DNA of 64,000 nt from Acidobacteriota bacterium. Lineage in GTDB: Bacteria > Acidobacteriota > Thermoanaerobaculia > Multivoradales > JBCCEF01. Both the position numbers and the translations under genes were made by a program. Below the pieces are notes generated by a model. That model worked only from the letters and a program-made list of their open reading frames with translations. It made no database searches and was not told where the DNA came from. Location of the stretch: contig JBCCHV010000016.1 of NCBI GenBank assembly GCA_039028635.1, positions 36,920 through 100,919 of the forward strand, given 5' to 3'. Below, one piece after another: positions 34,320 through 42,931 of this stretch. Every line of letters starts with the position of its first letter. The first letter of the stretch is position 1.

Positions 34320-34835
34320 CTACTCGGCGGCGTCGGCCGAGCCACGCCAGGAAAACCACATCATCGCTGGTAGTACCAGGGCCCAGACCAGGGCCAGCGA
34401 GAGCAGGCTCCAGGCGGCCTGCGGAGCGAAGCTGACGGCGCCGAGACGGGAGCCGGCGAAGTAGGCGGCGGGTCCGGCGAGGGATCCGAGGCCGGCGGCG
34501 AGGAGGGGGCGCCGGCGCAGGAAGGCGAGGCTGGCCCGGGGGGTGATCGCAAAGTGTAGCCAAAGGGCCGTGATCCAGAGCGGGCAGAGGACTTCCGTCG
34601 GCGTGACGAAGGTCAACAAACCGAGCTTCATCTGCAGCGTGTCGGCGGCCGTTCCGACCAACCCGAGGACTGCGACGGTGGCCAGCTCGCGACGTTTGTC
34701 TCCAGTCTTCACCAGGTGGAGGGCGATCAGGATCAGGACCACCGGGGGTCCGATCTCGGGATGTCCGGCGACGGCGGCCAGAATGCTGACCCACCAGCCA
34801 AGCTGGACCGAGAGGCCGTTGACCAGGTTGCTCAT
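34320..34835 (-). CDS. DUF2878 family membrane protein
   Basis: A 171-residue protein with five or six hydrophobic segments, the conserved LNGLSVQLGWWVSI-like start (here VNGLSVQLGWWVSILAAVAG), GTAADTLQMKLGLLTF, and CPLWITALWLHFA, which mark DUF2878. DUF2878 genes are commonly found with cyclopropane-fatty-acid synthase and DUF1365/FAD oxidoreductase genes, as here, where it is the last gene of the LitR-headed lipid operon, 48 bases after the second methyltransferase. Function is unknown; a role in lipid modification or its products is inferred from context. Confidence 0.85.
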   Translation of the reverse strand: MSNLVNGLSVQLGWWVSILAAVAGHPEIGPPVVLILIALHLVKTGDKRRELATVAVLGLVGTAADTLQMKLGLLTFVTPTEVLCPLWITALWLHFAITPRASLAFLRRRPLLAAGLGSLAGPAAYFAGSRLGAVSFAPQAAWSLLSLALVWALVLPAMMWFSWRGSADAAE

Positions 34836-34883
34836 CGCGGATCGAGGGTGGTTGGCGCCGCCGCGGCCGTGAGGGCTGGCGAG

Positions 34884-35933
34884 CTAGGCCGCGCGAGGCG
34901 CGAAGCGGTAATGGGCCACCATCCACTCGCGACCCTGGCGGTAGCCGAAGAGCTCGGCGCAGGCGAGGAAGAAGACCCGCCAGCGGACCCACCAGCGAAG
35001 CGCTTGATCGCGGCCATAGACCTGCTCGAGGATTGGGCGCACGCGATCCCGCTGACCATCGAGATTGGCGAGCCAGGCCTCCGAGGTCTTCTGGTAGTGG
35101 CGGCCGTTGATCAACCAGCGCTCGTCCAGGCTCCAGCGGTCGTCGAAACGCATGAGCAGGTCGGCGGACGGCATCAGCCCGCCGGAGAAGAAGTGGCGAG
35201 CCATCCAGTCGCTGTCGTCATGGTCCTCGAAGGGATAGGCCAGCTCGCGGTGGCAGAAGACGTGGACGAAGAGCCTGCCGCTCGGCGTCACCCAGCTCGA
35301 GATGCGCCGAAACAGCTCGCGATAGTTCCGCATGTGCTCGAACATCTCGACCGAGACCACGCGGTCGAAGGGCGGGCCGTCGGCGCCGGGGTCGAAGTGG
35401 TTCATGTCGGCTCGCCGCAGCTCGAGGTTGCGGAGTCCGAGCTCCTCGGCCCGCTGGCGGATGTAGTCCTGCTGGCTGGCGGAGTTCGAGATCGCCAGGA
35501 TACGGGCGCCGGGCAGGCGTTGGGCCATGTAGAGGGTCAGGGAGCCCCAGCCGCAGCCGAGCTCCAGGATGCGCTGACCATCGCGCAGGTCGGCGCGCTC
35601 GAAGGTTTCCTCGAGCATGGCCTGCTCGGCGCCTCCCAGGTCGGCGACACCGTCGGGCCAGAGCGCCGAGCTGTACTTGAGGTGGGGGCCGAGAACGGCG
35701 CGGAAGAACTCCGTTGGAACTTCGTAGTGCTGACGGTTGGCGTCTTGCGTTTCGAGGGCGATGGGACCCGACTCGAGCTCGGCGGCGAAGGCCTCGGCGG
35801 CGGCCGACCCGGCGCGGCGATGCTCGCGCCGCAGGCGCGCCGCCAGCAGTCGTCGAATGCCGAACCGAATCGCCGAGTCCGGCAGGCGGTCGGCCTCGAG
35901 CAGGCCGAGCACGGGAGCGAGCAGGCTGGCCAT
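34884..35933 (-). CDS. Cyclopropane-fatty-acid-synthase-like SAM methyltransferase (second copy)
   Basis: A 349-residue protein from ATG 35933, two bases after the DUF1475 stop. The SAM site is ILELGCGWGSLTLYMAQR near residue 120, followed by ILAISNSASQQDYIRQRAEE and VVSVEMFEHMRNY. NRQHYEVPTEFFRAVLGPHLKYSSALW near residue 65 is the family's substrate-proximal start (shown in part: HYEVPTEFFRAVLG). It differs from the Cfa paralogue at 36280 in lacking its N-terminal about 75-residue extension. Such enzymes methylate or cyclopropanate unsaturated acyl chains of membrane lipids. Having two different copies in one operon suggests successive modifications of one lipid. Confidence 0.9.
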   Translation of the reverse strand: MASLLAPVLGLLEADRLPDSAIRFGIRRLLAARLRREHRRAGSAAAEAFAAELESGPIALETQDANRQHYEVPTEFFRAVLGPHLKYSSALWPDGVADLGGAEQAMLEETFERADLRDGQRILELGCGWGSLTLYMAQRLPGARILAISNSASQQDYIRQRAEELGLRNLELRRADMNHFDPGADGPPFDRVVSVEMFEHMRNYRELFRRISSWVTPSGRLFVHVFCHRELAYPFEDHDDSDWMARHFFSGGLMPSADLLMRFDDRWSLDERWLINGRHYQKTSEAWLANLDGQRDRVRPILEQVYGRDQALRWWVRWRVFFLACAELFGYRQGREWMVAHYRFAPRAA

Positions 35934-35935
35934 GG

Positions 35936-36283
35936 TCAACGGCTCCGCGCCGGGCGCTCGAGGAGCTGTCCGAGGGAAGCATCCGGCGGTAGCTGGAGCA
36001 AGGCGCGAATGGTGTAGGCCGAGATGGCGAAGGTCCCGAGGGTCAGCACCAGCAGCAGCCAGAGCACGCGGCGCCCCCAACCGGGCTCGCGATAGGCCAT
36101 CCAGAGGTAGCAGGTGAGAAAGGCGAAGTAGGTGTCGAAGAGGGTCGCCTTGCCCCAGGGATCGGCCCAGATCTCGCCGGCGGCGAGGAGCACACTGCGG
36201 TCCAGACTGGCGTGGACGGTCACCGCCAGCATGGCCACGAAGAAGGTGGCGAAGAGGGCGAGGAGGGCGTTGCGTGGGGTCAT
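35936..36283 (-). CDS. DUF1475 family membrane protein
   Basis: A 115-residue protein starting ATG 36283 (overlapping the cfa stop by four bases). It has three hydrophobic segments and the family pattern DPWGKATLFDTYFAFLTCYLW, with WMAYREPGWGRRVLW after it. DUF1475 is found in lipid-modification operons with Cfa-like enzymes. No catalytic residue can be named. It sits between the two methyltransferase genes, which indicates a connection with their pathway. Confidence 0.87.
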   Translation of the reverse strand: MTPRNALLALFATFFVAMLAVTVHASLDRSVLLAAGEIWADPWGKATLFDTYFAFLTCYLWMAYREPGWGRRVLWLLLVLTLGTFAISAYTIRALLQLPPDASLGQLLERPARSR

Positions 36284-37560
36284 CCGGAAAGGCTCCCGAG
36301 GATCGGTGGACGGCGGTTGTCGGGCTTGGCGAGGATCCACTGGACATTGCCGATGGAGCGTTCCCGGTAGCCGCCCTCGCAGTAGCAGAAGTAGAACTCC
36401 CACATGCGGATGAAGCGCTCCGAAAACCCTAGCGCACGCACCTCTTCGAGGCGACCGAAGAAGCGCTCCCGCCAGCTCTGCAAGGTACGGGCGTAGTGCG
36501 GAGAGATGTCTTCGAGGTGCACCGGCGTGAGGTCCGTCACGGCGGCGACGGAGCGGGTCATGGCGGTGACCGACGGGATCGCTCCGCCGGGGAAGATATA
36601 GCGCTGAATGAAGTCCACGGAGCGCTTCGCCTGCTCGTAGAAGCGGTCGGCGATGGTGATCGCCTGCAGCGCCATCAAACCATCGGGAGCCAGCAAGGCG
36701 GAGCACTTGGCGAAGAAGGTGTCGAAGAACTCGTGGCCGACGGCTTCGATCATCTCGACCGACACCAGCTTGTCGTAACGGCCCTCGAGGTCGCGATAGT
36801 CGGTCTCGAGGACGGTGATGCGGTCCGCCAGGCCGGCGGCGGCGATGCGCTGCCGCGCCTTGGTCGCTTGGGCTGGCGACAGGGTGGTGGTGGTGACCCG
36901 GCAGCCGTAGGTTGCGGCGGCGTGAACGGCGAGGGCTCCCCAACCGGTGCCGATCTCGAGCAGGTGATCGTCGGGACCGAGGTCGAGCTTGCGGCACAGG
37001 CGGTCGATCTTGGCGCGCGAGGCGTCGGCGAGGGAGATCTCCGGCGGTTCGAAGAGGGCACAGGAGTAGGTCATGGTGTCGTCGAGGAACAGGGCGAAGA
37101 ACTCGTTGCCGAGGTCGTAGTGCTCCCGGATGTTCTTCGAGCTACCACGGCGGGTGTTGCTGCGCCAGGCATGGTAGGCGCGGTGCAGCGGAGCCATCAG
37201 CCGGCCCCAGCCGCCTTCGAGGCGCTCCATGGCGTCACGATTGCGCACCAGCAGGCGAACCAGGGCGGTGAGGTCGTCGACCGTCCACAGGCCGTCCATG
37301 TAGGCCTCGGCGGCGCCGATGGTGCCTCCGAAGGCGACCTTCGAGTAGAAGCTCTGGTGGTGCACTTCGAGGCGCGCCTGGGGGATCTCGGCGCGGCTCG
37401 GGCAGGATTCGCCGAAGGAGTGCTGACCAAAGGCGTCGCGCAGCTCGAGGAGGCCGCCGCGCAGGGTTTCGAGCTTGCGCAGCACGGGCCGCCGTAGGGC
37501 GCTCGCACGGCTCGCCAGCCGCGACCGCAGGGGGCGGCTGGGATGATCGGACAGGCTCAT
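36280..37560 (-). CDS. cfa: Cyclopropane-fatty-acyl-phospholipid synthase family protein
   Basis: A 426-residue enzyme from ATG 37560. It has the N-terminal Cfa domain ([21 protein letters not shown] near residue 68), [21 protein letters not shown] near residue 138, the SAM site [20 protein letters not shown], and [31 protein letters not shown] and the C-terminal [19 protein letters not shown] complete the family pattern. Cfa enzymes transfer a methylene group from SAM to double bonds of phospholipid acyl chains. Both ends overlap neighbouring genes by four bases, so expression is coupled within the operon. Related enzymes make methylated or furan fatty acids, so the exact product is uncertain. 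Confidence 0.93.
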   Translation of the reverse strand: MSLSDHPSRPLRSRLASRASALRRPVLRKLETLRGGLLELRDAFGQHSFGESCPSRAEIPQARLEVHHQSFYSKVAFGGTIGAAEAYMDGLWTVDDLTALVRLLVRNRDAMERLEGGWGRLMAPLHRAYHAWRSNTRRGSSKNIREHYDLGNEFFALFLDDTMTYSCALFEPPEISLADASRAKIDRLCRKLDLGPDDHLLEIGTGWGALAVHAAATYGCRVTTTTLSPAQATKARQRIAAAGLADRITVLETDYRDLEGRYDKLVSVEMIEAVGHEFFDTFFAKCSALLAPDGLMALQAITIADRFYEQAKRSVDFIQRYIFPGGAIPSVTAMTRSVAAVTDLTPVHLEDISPHYARTLQSWRERFFGRLEEVRALGFSERFIRMWEFYFCYCEGGYRERSIGNVQWILAKPDNRRPPILGSLSG

Positions 37561-38351
37561 GGCTCTCCTTCGGCAGTTTCCGGATGGGGGTGGAAGGGAA
37601 CACGCTTGCGCTTCAGTCGCAGTGCCTGCCAATAGATCCAGAAAGCGATCCGCAGGGTCATCGCGGGATAGCGCCAGAGCACTCGACGGAGGGTCGCCGG
37701 AGTGAGCTCGCGACGCTCGAGGCGGAGGCGGGCGGCGAAGATCCTGTCGCCCCGCGGGTCGAAGTTCTCCATCGTGACCGCCAGGTGCTGGCCCGGCGAT
37801 GCGAAGCGCCAGCGATAGGTGTGGTCCATCGGCATGAAGGGCGAAACGTGGAACTCTTTGGCGAGCTCGAAGGTGACCTCGCCGGTGGGGGGCGCCGGAC
37901 CATTCCCCTCGGCAGCGGTCAGCACGTAGGCGTGGCGCTGATTCCACGGCGTGTTGTTGACTTCGGCGACGATGTGGTGGGGCGTTGGCGCGGCGGCGTC
38001 GTCGAAGCAATAGTAGAAGGACACCGGATTGAAGCAGTGCCCCCAGGTGCGAGCATGGGTGAGGATGCGCACCGGCCCGGATGCCGAAGAGCGGCGCGAG
38101 TCGACCAACTGGCGTACTGCCGTGGCCAGATCCAACGTCGTCGGCCCGAGATAGTCGGCGCGGCGAAACCATCCGAGGGCCGGCCGCCGAGCGGACCACA
38201 GCCAGGAATCGGCGAAGAGCTCCGGGAGCTCATCGAGATCGAGGTAGAGGAGGTAGAGGGGGTAGTCGAAACGATGCTCGACGGGAAGGAACCGGTGATG
38301 TGCCAGTCGGCCCTCGTAGATGGCACTGGCAGGCGCCGGGGAAGCCGTCAC
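37557..38351 (-). CDS. DUF1365 family protein
   Basis: A 264-residue protein with GTG start 38351 (GTGA overlap with the FAD gene). Hallmarks of DUF1365 are [20 protein letters not shown] near the start, [49 protein letters not shown], and [16 protein letters not shown]. The family is always seen next to FAD-dependent amine-oxidase-like proteins and Cfa-type methyltransferases, as in the light-inducible lipid operons of proteobacteria. Biochemical function is not established. The many conserved His and Asn residues suggest a metal- or cofactor-dependent role. Confidence 0.92.
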   Translation of the reverse strand: MTASPAPASAIYEGRLAHHRFLPVEHRFDYPLYLLYLDLDELPELFADSWLWSARRPALGWFRRADYLGPTTLDLATAVRQLVDSRRSSASGPVRILTHARTWGHCFNPVSFYYCFDDAAAPTPHHIVAEVNNTPWNQRHAYVLTAAEGNGPAPPTGEVTFELAKEFHVSPFMPMDHTYRWRFASPGQHLAVTMENFDPRGDRIFAARLRLERRELTPATLRRVLWRYPAMTLRIAFWIYWQALRLKRKRVPFHPHPETAEGEP

Positions 38352-39586
38352 CACTCGACTCCCAGCCGGCGAGCGACGCGTACGGCACTGCGCACGCCGT
38401 CCTCGTGAAAGCCGTAGCCCCAGTAGGCGCCGCAGTAATGAGTTCGATGGTGACCGCTGATCTCGTCCCATCGTCGCTGGGCCGCCAGGGCGGCGCGATC
38501 GAATTGCGGGTGGGAATAATCGCGCTGCTCGAGGATCGTGCTCGGGTCGATGGCGTCCCGTTGGTTGAGGGTGACGCAGTAGTCCTTCGGGCTGACGATG
38601 TTCTGTAGTCGATTCATCCAGTAGGTCACCCGCACACCGCTCGAGAGATCCTCGGGCACCCGCACGTTCCAGCTCGCCCAGAGCCGCCTGCGCTGCGGTA
38701 GGAGATTTCGGTCGGTGTGAAAGACGACGTCGTTGGAACGATAGCGCAGCGCTTTCAGGATCTCTCTTTCCTGTTCGCTGGGATCGGCCAAAAGGATGAG
38801 GGCTTGGTCGCTGTGCAGGGCCAGCACCACCTGGTCGAAGGCTTCCGTTTCACGGCCGGCGGCGCGCACCTCGACGCGATCGGCGAAGCGCCGTACGGAC
38901 TCGACCGGCGTGTCGCGCAGCACTCGGCCTTCGAGACCGGCGAGGAGGGCGGCGACATACTGGCGGGAGCCGCCCGTGATGGTGCGCCAGGGCGGTCGGC
39001 CTTCGACCTGCAGCATGCCGTGGTTGTCGAGGAAGCGCAGCAAGGTGCCGGTGGGGAAGGAGGCCATCTCGCCCGGTGGCGTTGACCAGACGGCGGCGGT
39101 CATGGGATAGAGGTAGCGCTCCAGGAAGGGAGCCGCGAAGCCCTCTCGGGCCATCGTCTCGCCAAGGCTCTCGCCGCCACTTTCGGCGAGCAACCGCGGG
39201 GCTCGGCGGTGAAAGCGCAGGATGTCGAGGAGCATGCCGTAGTGGGACGGGCGCCAGAGGTTGCGAAGCTGGCCGAAGGCCTGGCGGACGGTCGATCCGT
39301 TCCATTCCAGATCGAGGTGCGGTGACTGCACGCTGAGGCTCATCTCGCTGCCTTCGGTGGCGACGTCCAGCTCGCGCAGCAGGCGGGTGAAGAGCGGGTA
39401 GTTCTGTTCGTTGTAGACGATGAAGCCGAGATCCACCGGGATACGCCGATCGCCCTCCTCGACGTCGACGGTCTCGCTGTGGCCGCCCGGCGCGGCCGCC
39501 TCGTAGACCCGCACGTCGCAACGCCGGGTGAGCAGGTGAGCGGCCATCAGTCCCGAGATGCCGCCACCGACGATGGCGACTCTCAC
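38348..39586 (-). CDS. FAD-dependent oxidoreductase (amine-oxidase-like) of the Cfa operon
   Basis: A 412-residue flavoprotein with GTG start 39586, overlapping the DUF1295 stop by four bases. The FAD-binding motif is [17 protein letters not shown] at the very N-terminus. GGHSETVD near residue 34 and [19 protein letters not shown] near residue 51 belong to the subfamily that accompanies Cfa and DUF1365. SQYVAALL-type segments ([16 protein letters not shown]) and a C-terminal [20 protein letters not shown] are typical of the same group. It probably oxidises the methylated acyl chain or its intermediate in the membrane. In Rhodobacter, comparable genes take part in methylated furan fatty-acid synthesis, which is a suggestion only here. 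Confidence 0.92.
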   Translation of the reverse strand: MRVAIVGGGISGLMAAHLLTRRCDVRVYEAAAPGGHSETVDVEEGDRRIPVDLGFIVYNEQNYPLFTRLLRELDVATEGSEMSLSVQSPHLDLEWNGSTVRQAFGQLRNLWRPSHYGMLLDILRFHRRAPRLLAESGGESLGETMAREGFAAPFLERYLYPMTAAVWSTPPGEMASFPTGTLLRFLDNHGMLQVEGRPPWRTITGGSRQYVAALLAGLEGRVLRDTPVESVRRFADRVEVRAAGRETEAFDQVVLALHSDQALILLADPSEQEREILKALRYRSNDVVFHTDRNLLPQRRRLWASWNVRVPEDLSSGVRVTYWMNRLQNIVSPKDYCVTLNQRDAIDPSTILEQRDYSHPQFDRAALAAQRRWDEISGHHRTHYCGAYWGYGFHEDGVRSAVRVARRLGVEW

Positions 39587-40371
39587 GTCTGGCGGGAATC
39601 TCGGCGGCGCGGGAACCAGGGAATGAAAGCGCTGGTGGACTCGATGTAGGCGCGGTACTCGGGGCGGCGTTCGGCGATGTCCTTCTCGAGCAAAGCGACG
39701 CCCGAGACGCGTAACAGGAAGAAGGTCATGACGACGGGCGCGAACACCGTCCGCCAGCCGCCGGGCAACGCGATGGCGAAGAGGAAGAGACCGCACCAGA
39801 TCATGGCATCGCCGAAATAGTTGGGGTGGCGGGTGAGGGCCCAGACGCCGCGGTCGAGGACCCGTCCACGGTTGGCCGGATCGGCCTTGAAGCGAGCCAG
39901 CTGCCAATCGCCGACGGCCTCGAAGAAGAAGCCGATGAGCCAGGCGACGATGGCCAAGGTGTCGCTCCAGGCCCAGGCGGAAGGATTGGCCGTCTGCACC
40001 AGCAGAAGGGGCGCCGAGATCAGCAGGATCAGTCCGCCTTGCAATCCGAAGACGGTGATCAGACTGCGGTACTGGAAGCTCGGTCCGACGGCCTGGCGCA
40101 TCGCCGCATAGCGGCGATCCTCTCCCTTGCCGTGGTTTCTCCAGGTCAAATAGAGGCTGAGGCGGAGGCCCCAGAGCGTGACCAGCGCCAGCTGGCATCC
40201 CTGACGCAGGTCGAGAACCGGGTGGTGGGAGTGGTAAACCCAGGCGCAGAGGACAAAGCCGAAGCCCCAGAAGAGATCGATAATGGCGACGTTGCGCAGC
40301 CGCAGGCTGAGGAGCCAGAGGGCGACCAGCGAAACCACCAAGACCAGGGCAGCGCTGCCCAAGGGGCTCAC
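39583..40371 (-). CDS. DUF1295 integral membrane protein
   Basis: A 262-residue protein from ATG 40371 (ATGA overlap with the regulator gene). It has about six membrane segments and the family motifs NVAIIDLFWGFGFVLCAW near residue 27, LRLSLYLTWRNHGKGEDRRY near residue 70, and GVWALTRHPNYFGDAMIW near residue 175. These are shared with steroid-reductase-like and isoprenylcysteine-methyltransferase-like membrane enzymes. The RHPNYFGD motif is associated with cofactor or SAM binding in that superfamily. In this operon a reductase or methyl-transfer role on lipids is plausible but unproven. Confidence 0.92.
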   Translation of the reverse strand: MSPLGSAALVLVVSLVALWLLSLRLRNVAIIDLFWGFGFVLCAWVYHSHHPVLDLRQGCQLALVTLWGLRLSLYLTWRNHGKGEDRRYAAMRQAVGPSFQYRSLITVFGLQGGLILLISAPLLLVQTANPSAWAWSDTLAIVAWLIGFFFEAVGDWQLARFKADPANRGRVLDRGVWALTRHPNYFGDAMIWCGLFLFAIALPGGWRTVFAPVVMTFFLLRVSGVALLEKDIAERRPEYRAYIESTSAFIPWFPRRRDSRQT

Positions 40372-41234
40372 GGCAGAGCGACTCCGCGCGCGAAAGCGGC
40401 GAGCTCGCCCATCGACTGGCCATGGAAAACGTTGGGGGCCGTCGGCAACGTGATGCGGTCGCTCTTCGCTCCGCCGATCAACAGCAGGGTGCCGCGCGCC
40501 GCCAGCTCCTGGTTGAGGATGGCGAGCTCCCTCGTGACGTGTTGATCCTCTTCGAAGAAGCTGATGCTGATCCAGACCAGCTTGGGATCGACGTCCTTGA
40601 CCGCTTCGATCAGAGCCGAAGCGGGCGTGTCGGGGCCCAGGTTGATGGCTTGAAAACCGGCCGCCTTGAGGAGCGTCGCCACCGCCAGGGAAGGGATCAT
40701 GTAGGGATCGCCGGAGGGGGTTCCACCGATGGCGGCCATGGCGTCGGAGGAGGGCTCCGGGAGCAGGGATCGCAGCAGGTGAATGCCCTGGGTGATGATT
40801 TCGGTCGCCCGATGCTCGACGTAGACGCCGGTTTCGGCGTGCTGCCAGAGCTCGCCGATCCGATCCATGGCGCGCTTGACGGGGCCGTCGATGATCTGAG
40901 CGATGGACTGGCCCTCGAGGTAGAGGGAGACCAGCTGGCCCTTGGCCTGATTCGCCTGGCCTGAGTAGAGGTAGTGAAAAAGCTGGTCGTCGACCGGCTC
41001 GTCGCCGTTCGCCGCCGAGGCCGTGGGCAGCTCCTCGAGGCCGAGGAGCTGGGGGCGTGCGACTTCGGTGCCGGTCTGGCGGATGAACCGGATCGCCTCT
41101 GGAATCGGGATTCGGCGATGGCCGCCAGCGGTGCGGGTAGCTTCGATGAGGCCGTCGTCGGTCCAGCGCTTGATCGACGATTCGCTGACCCCAATAGCGT
41201 GCGCCAGATCGCGCGGGGAGAGGCTCGTCTTCAC
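40368..41234 (-). CDS. LitR/CarH-like MerR regulator with atypical cobalamin-binding domain
   Basis: I chose GTG 41234, so 288 residues, because it places MKTSLSPRDLAHAIGVSESS at the N-terminus; open frame continues 49 codons upstream and TTG 41324 is an alternative. Residues 4-60 form a MerR-type winged helix (SIKRWTDDGLIEATRTAGGH). Residues 85-165 are the helical cap with W130-x9-E140-H141, as in CarH. Residues 168-288 are the Rossmann-like cobalamin domain (INLGPDTPASALIEA). The expected (D/E)xHxxG lower ligand reads DPYMIP at residues 176-181, so His is Tyr178. CarH-type repressors release DNA on light-driven B12 chemistry. Its gene overlaps the lipid operon it most likely controls. Confidence 0.85.
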   Translation of the reverse strand: MKTSLSPRDLAHAIGVSESSIKRWTDDGLIEATRTAGGHRRIPIPEAIRFIRQTGTEVARPQLLGLEELPTASAANGDEPVDDQLFHYLYSGQANQAKGQLVSLYLEGQSIAQIIDGPVKRAMDRIGELWQHAETGVYVEHRATEIITQGIHLLRSLLPEPSSDAMAAIGGTPSGDPYMIPSLAVATLLKAAGFQAINLGPDTPASALIEAVKDVDPKLVWISISFFEEDQHVTRELAILNQELAARGTLLLIGGAKSDRITLPTAPNVFHGQSMGELAAFARGVALP

Positions 41235-41374
41235 GATGGCTTGACCGGCAGAGTGGACGATTTGACCGATTTTCTGGCTTTCAGAATGGATGTTTTGGAT
41301 GTTTCTGGCTGCCTCATCGTTCAAGATCTTGTCAGAAGCAGGGCAAAGAAACAAGGTTTTATGGCATTGGGTGC
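41235..41374. promoter_or_regulatory. 5' region of the LitR-headed operon
   Basis: A moderately AT-rich stretch upstream of the regulator's chosen start and directly abutting the plus-strand promoter at 41375. The operon promoter should lie here or in the overlap with that promoter, so a regulator bound here could control both directions. I could not assign a clear operator. Direct GTGAACGA/GTTGAACG-like repeats occur at 41404-41420, just beyond. Confidence 0.35.
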
Positions 41375-41403
41375 TTGACAAACGGTTTTTCCGCGAATAT
41401 CCT
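41375..41403 (+). promoter_or_regulatory. Sigma-70-type promoter
   Basis: TTGACA (41375-41380), a 17-base spacer, and TATCCT (41398-41403), a near-consensus pair on the plus strand. A start about seven bases on, near 41410, would begin the structured RNA candidate and could also read on to yccF at 41731. Confidence 0.7.
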
Positions 41404-41410
41404 CGTGAAC

Positions 41411-41663
41411 GAGTTGAACGTTATGACTGTTTCGAAGCCAACGCCGCCGACAGCTTTTTCTGCCGAACGCATCCTCGCTCCTGATCGGCGAGGGTTGGCT
41501 TTGGGAGACCACCGTCACCCCCAATCCTCAGACAATCCTGCTGTTTTTCCCCATCCCTGTAGGAAAGCTCACCTCCGGTGATCCACCGAGTCACCGGGAA
41601 GCCGCTTTAGACCGCGGGTCTCCAGTTCAGCCTAGAGAGCCACCTCACCGAGGTGGCTTTCGC
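41411..41663 (+). ncRNA. Candidate structured small RNA or leader RNA
   Basis: Begins just after the promoter at 41375-41403 and ends at the terminator at 41638-41663. A long-range closing helix pairs GTTGAAC (41413-41419) with GTTCAGC (41625-41631). Within it, AGGGTTGG (about 41491-41498) pairs with CCAATCCT (about 41521-41528). CCGGTGA (41575-41581) pairs with TCACCGG (41591-41597), flanked by AAAGC/GCTTT, and AGACC pairs with GGTCT (41609-41621). No frame has a convincing ribosome site. It could be a 6S-like RNA, a riboswitch before yccF, or a transcript linked to the divergent LitR-like regulator. I do not recognise a known family. Confidence 0.5.
41638..41663 (+). terminator. Rho-independent terminator
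   Basis: AGCCACCTC and GAGGTGGCT form a perfect nine-base stem with an ACC loop (41638-41658), followed by TTTCGCCTTT. It ends the candidate RNA and lies before yccF. Confidence 0.75.
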
Positions 41664-41730
41664 CTTTCTGGGGCCAGGAGTGTGTGACATTCGCCCGTCT
41701 GCGGTGCTCGGTCGGGCTAGAATTCCGGCG

Positions 41731-42117
41731 ATGAGAATTCTGCAATTCCTCGGCAACGTCCTGTGGTTGATCTTCGGTGGCCTGATCGCCGGGCTGGGCT
41801 ACGTCTTCGGTGGTTTGGTCCTCTGCCTCACCTTGATCGGAATCCCGTTTGGAATCCAGGCCGTGAAGCTGGGCTTCGCGACCCTCTGGCCGTTCGGCAA
41901 AGTGGTTTTGGAGAGAGAGGGCGCCAATAGTGTGGGTCGGGTGGTCTTCAACGTCCTCTGGATCCTGCTGTTCGGCTGGGAAATCGCTCTCGCCCACCTG
42001 GTGTCGGCGGTGGTGTTGGCGATCACGGTGGTGGGAATTCCGTTCTCGATCCAGCACATCAAGCTGATTCCGTTGTCCCTGCTGCCCTTTGGCCGTGAGC
42101 TGCGAGCTGTCCGGTAG
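41731..42117 (+). CDS. yccF: YccF family inner-membrane protein
   Basis: A 128-residue protein from ATG 41731; the open frame runs 26 codons upstream but the conserved region starts here. It carries the two copies of the YccF domain: FGGLVLCLTLIGIPFGIQAVKLG near residue 30-55 (shown in part as LCLTLIGIPFGIQAVK) and AITVVGIPFSIQHIKLIPL near residue 92. Four hydrophobic helices follow from this internal duplication. YccF function is unknown; it is a small inner-membrane protein. The endonuclease/phosphatase-family gene starts six bases after its stop, so they are cotranscribed. Confidence 0.92.
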   Translation: MRILQFLGNVLWLIFGGLIAGLGYVFGGLVLCLTLIGIPFGIQAVKLGFATLWPFGKVVLEREGANSVGRVVFNVLWILLFGWEIALAHLVSAVVLAITVVGIPFSIQHIKLIPLSLLPFGRELRAVR

Positions 42118-42123
42118 GCGCCG

Positions 42124-42867
42124 TTGCGACTGCGCATCCTGACCTACAACATCCATCGCGCGATCGGGGTCGACCGCAGGTTCCGACTCGATCGGATTCA
42201 GCGCATCCTGCGCCATCACGATCCGGATGTCGCCTTGCTCCAGGAGGTCGACGATGACGCGCCGCGCTCGCGACGTCTCGATCTCGGGCGTGAGCTGGCC
42301 GACGGCCTGGGATACGAGTCTGTCGCCATCGGCCACAACGTCAGCCTGCGGCAGGGTCGTTACGGCAACGCCACTCTCAGTCGCTTGCCGATCGCGGGTG
42401 ACCGCAATATCGACTTGACCATCGGGCGCCGCAAACGCCGCGGATGTCAGTACACCCGCCTGGAGTTGGGGCAGGGCCGGGGTGAGATCGCGGTCTTCAA
42501 CCTCCATCTCGGCCTGTCCGCGAGCGAGCGCCGGCGGCAGCTCGAGATCTTGATGCGAAGCCGGGAGCTGGCTCGCCTGCGCGACGGTGCGCCCTGCGTG
42601 GTGGCAGGAGACTTCAACGACTGGCGATCCCGTCAGGGGCCGGTTCTCGAAGAGCGTCTCAGCTTCGTCAGTGCCACGGAGCGCCGCAGCTTGCGTGGGC
42701 CGATCAGGACCTATCCGTCCTTTTCCCCATCCGGGGGCCTGGATCGGATCTACTATCGCGGCCGCCTCGAGCTGGTGCAGGCGCGCCGTTGCCGGCTGCA
42801 GGTTTCGAAAGTGGCGAGTGATCACCTGCCGGTGATCGCCGATTTCGAGGTCGTCACAGGGGAGTGA
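42124..42867 (+). CDS. Endonuclease/exonuclease/phosphatase family protein
   Basis: A 247-residue protein with TTG start 42124, six bases after yccF. It has the EEP metal-dependent hydrolase fold: ILTYNIHRAIGVDRR at the start, DVALLQEVDDD with the metal-binding Glu near residue 42, NLHLGLSASERRRQL, VVAGDFNDWRS with the catalytic Asp and Asn near residue 160, and a terminal SDHLPVIADFE with the Asp-His pair. All five expected motifs are intact. Members cleave phosphodiester bonds in nucleic acids or phospholipids, and the substrate here cannot be told. Confidence 0.93.
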   Translation: MRLRILTYNIHRAIGVDRRFRLDRIQRILRHHDPDVALLQEVDDDAPRSRRLDLGRELADGLGYESVAIGHNVSLRQGRYGNATLSRLPIAGDRNIDLTIGRRKRRGCQYTRLELGQGRGEIAVFNLHLGLSASERRRQLEILMRSRELARLRDGAPCVVAGDFNDWRSRQGPVLEERLSFVSATERRSLRGPIRTYPSFSPSGGLDRIYYRGRLELVQARRCRLQVSKVASDHLPVIADFEVVTGE

Positions 42868-42931
42868 GGGGATAATCGGAGGGCGGACCCGCGTTGGGGC
42901 CCGCCGCGATCCGTTAGGAGAGGAGCTGCAG

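Noticed and set aside
38348..40423. Extension of the FAD oxidoreductase frame upstream of 39586
   Set aside because: The region is already coding as DUF1295 in another frame, and GTG 39586 fits a four-base overlap with that gene's stop.
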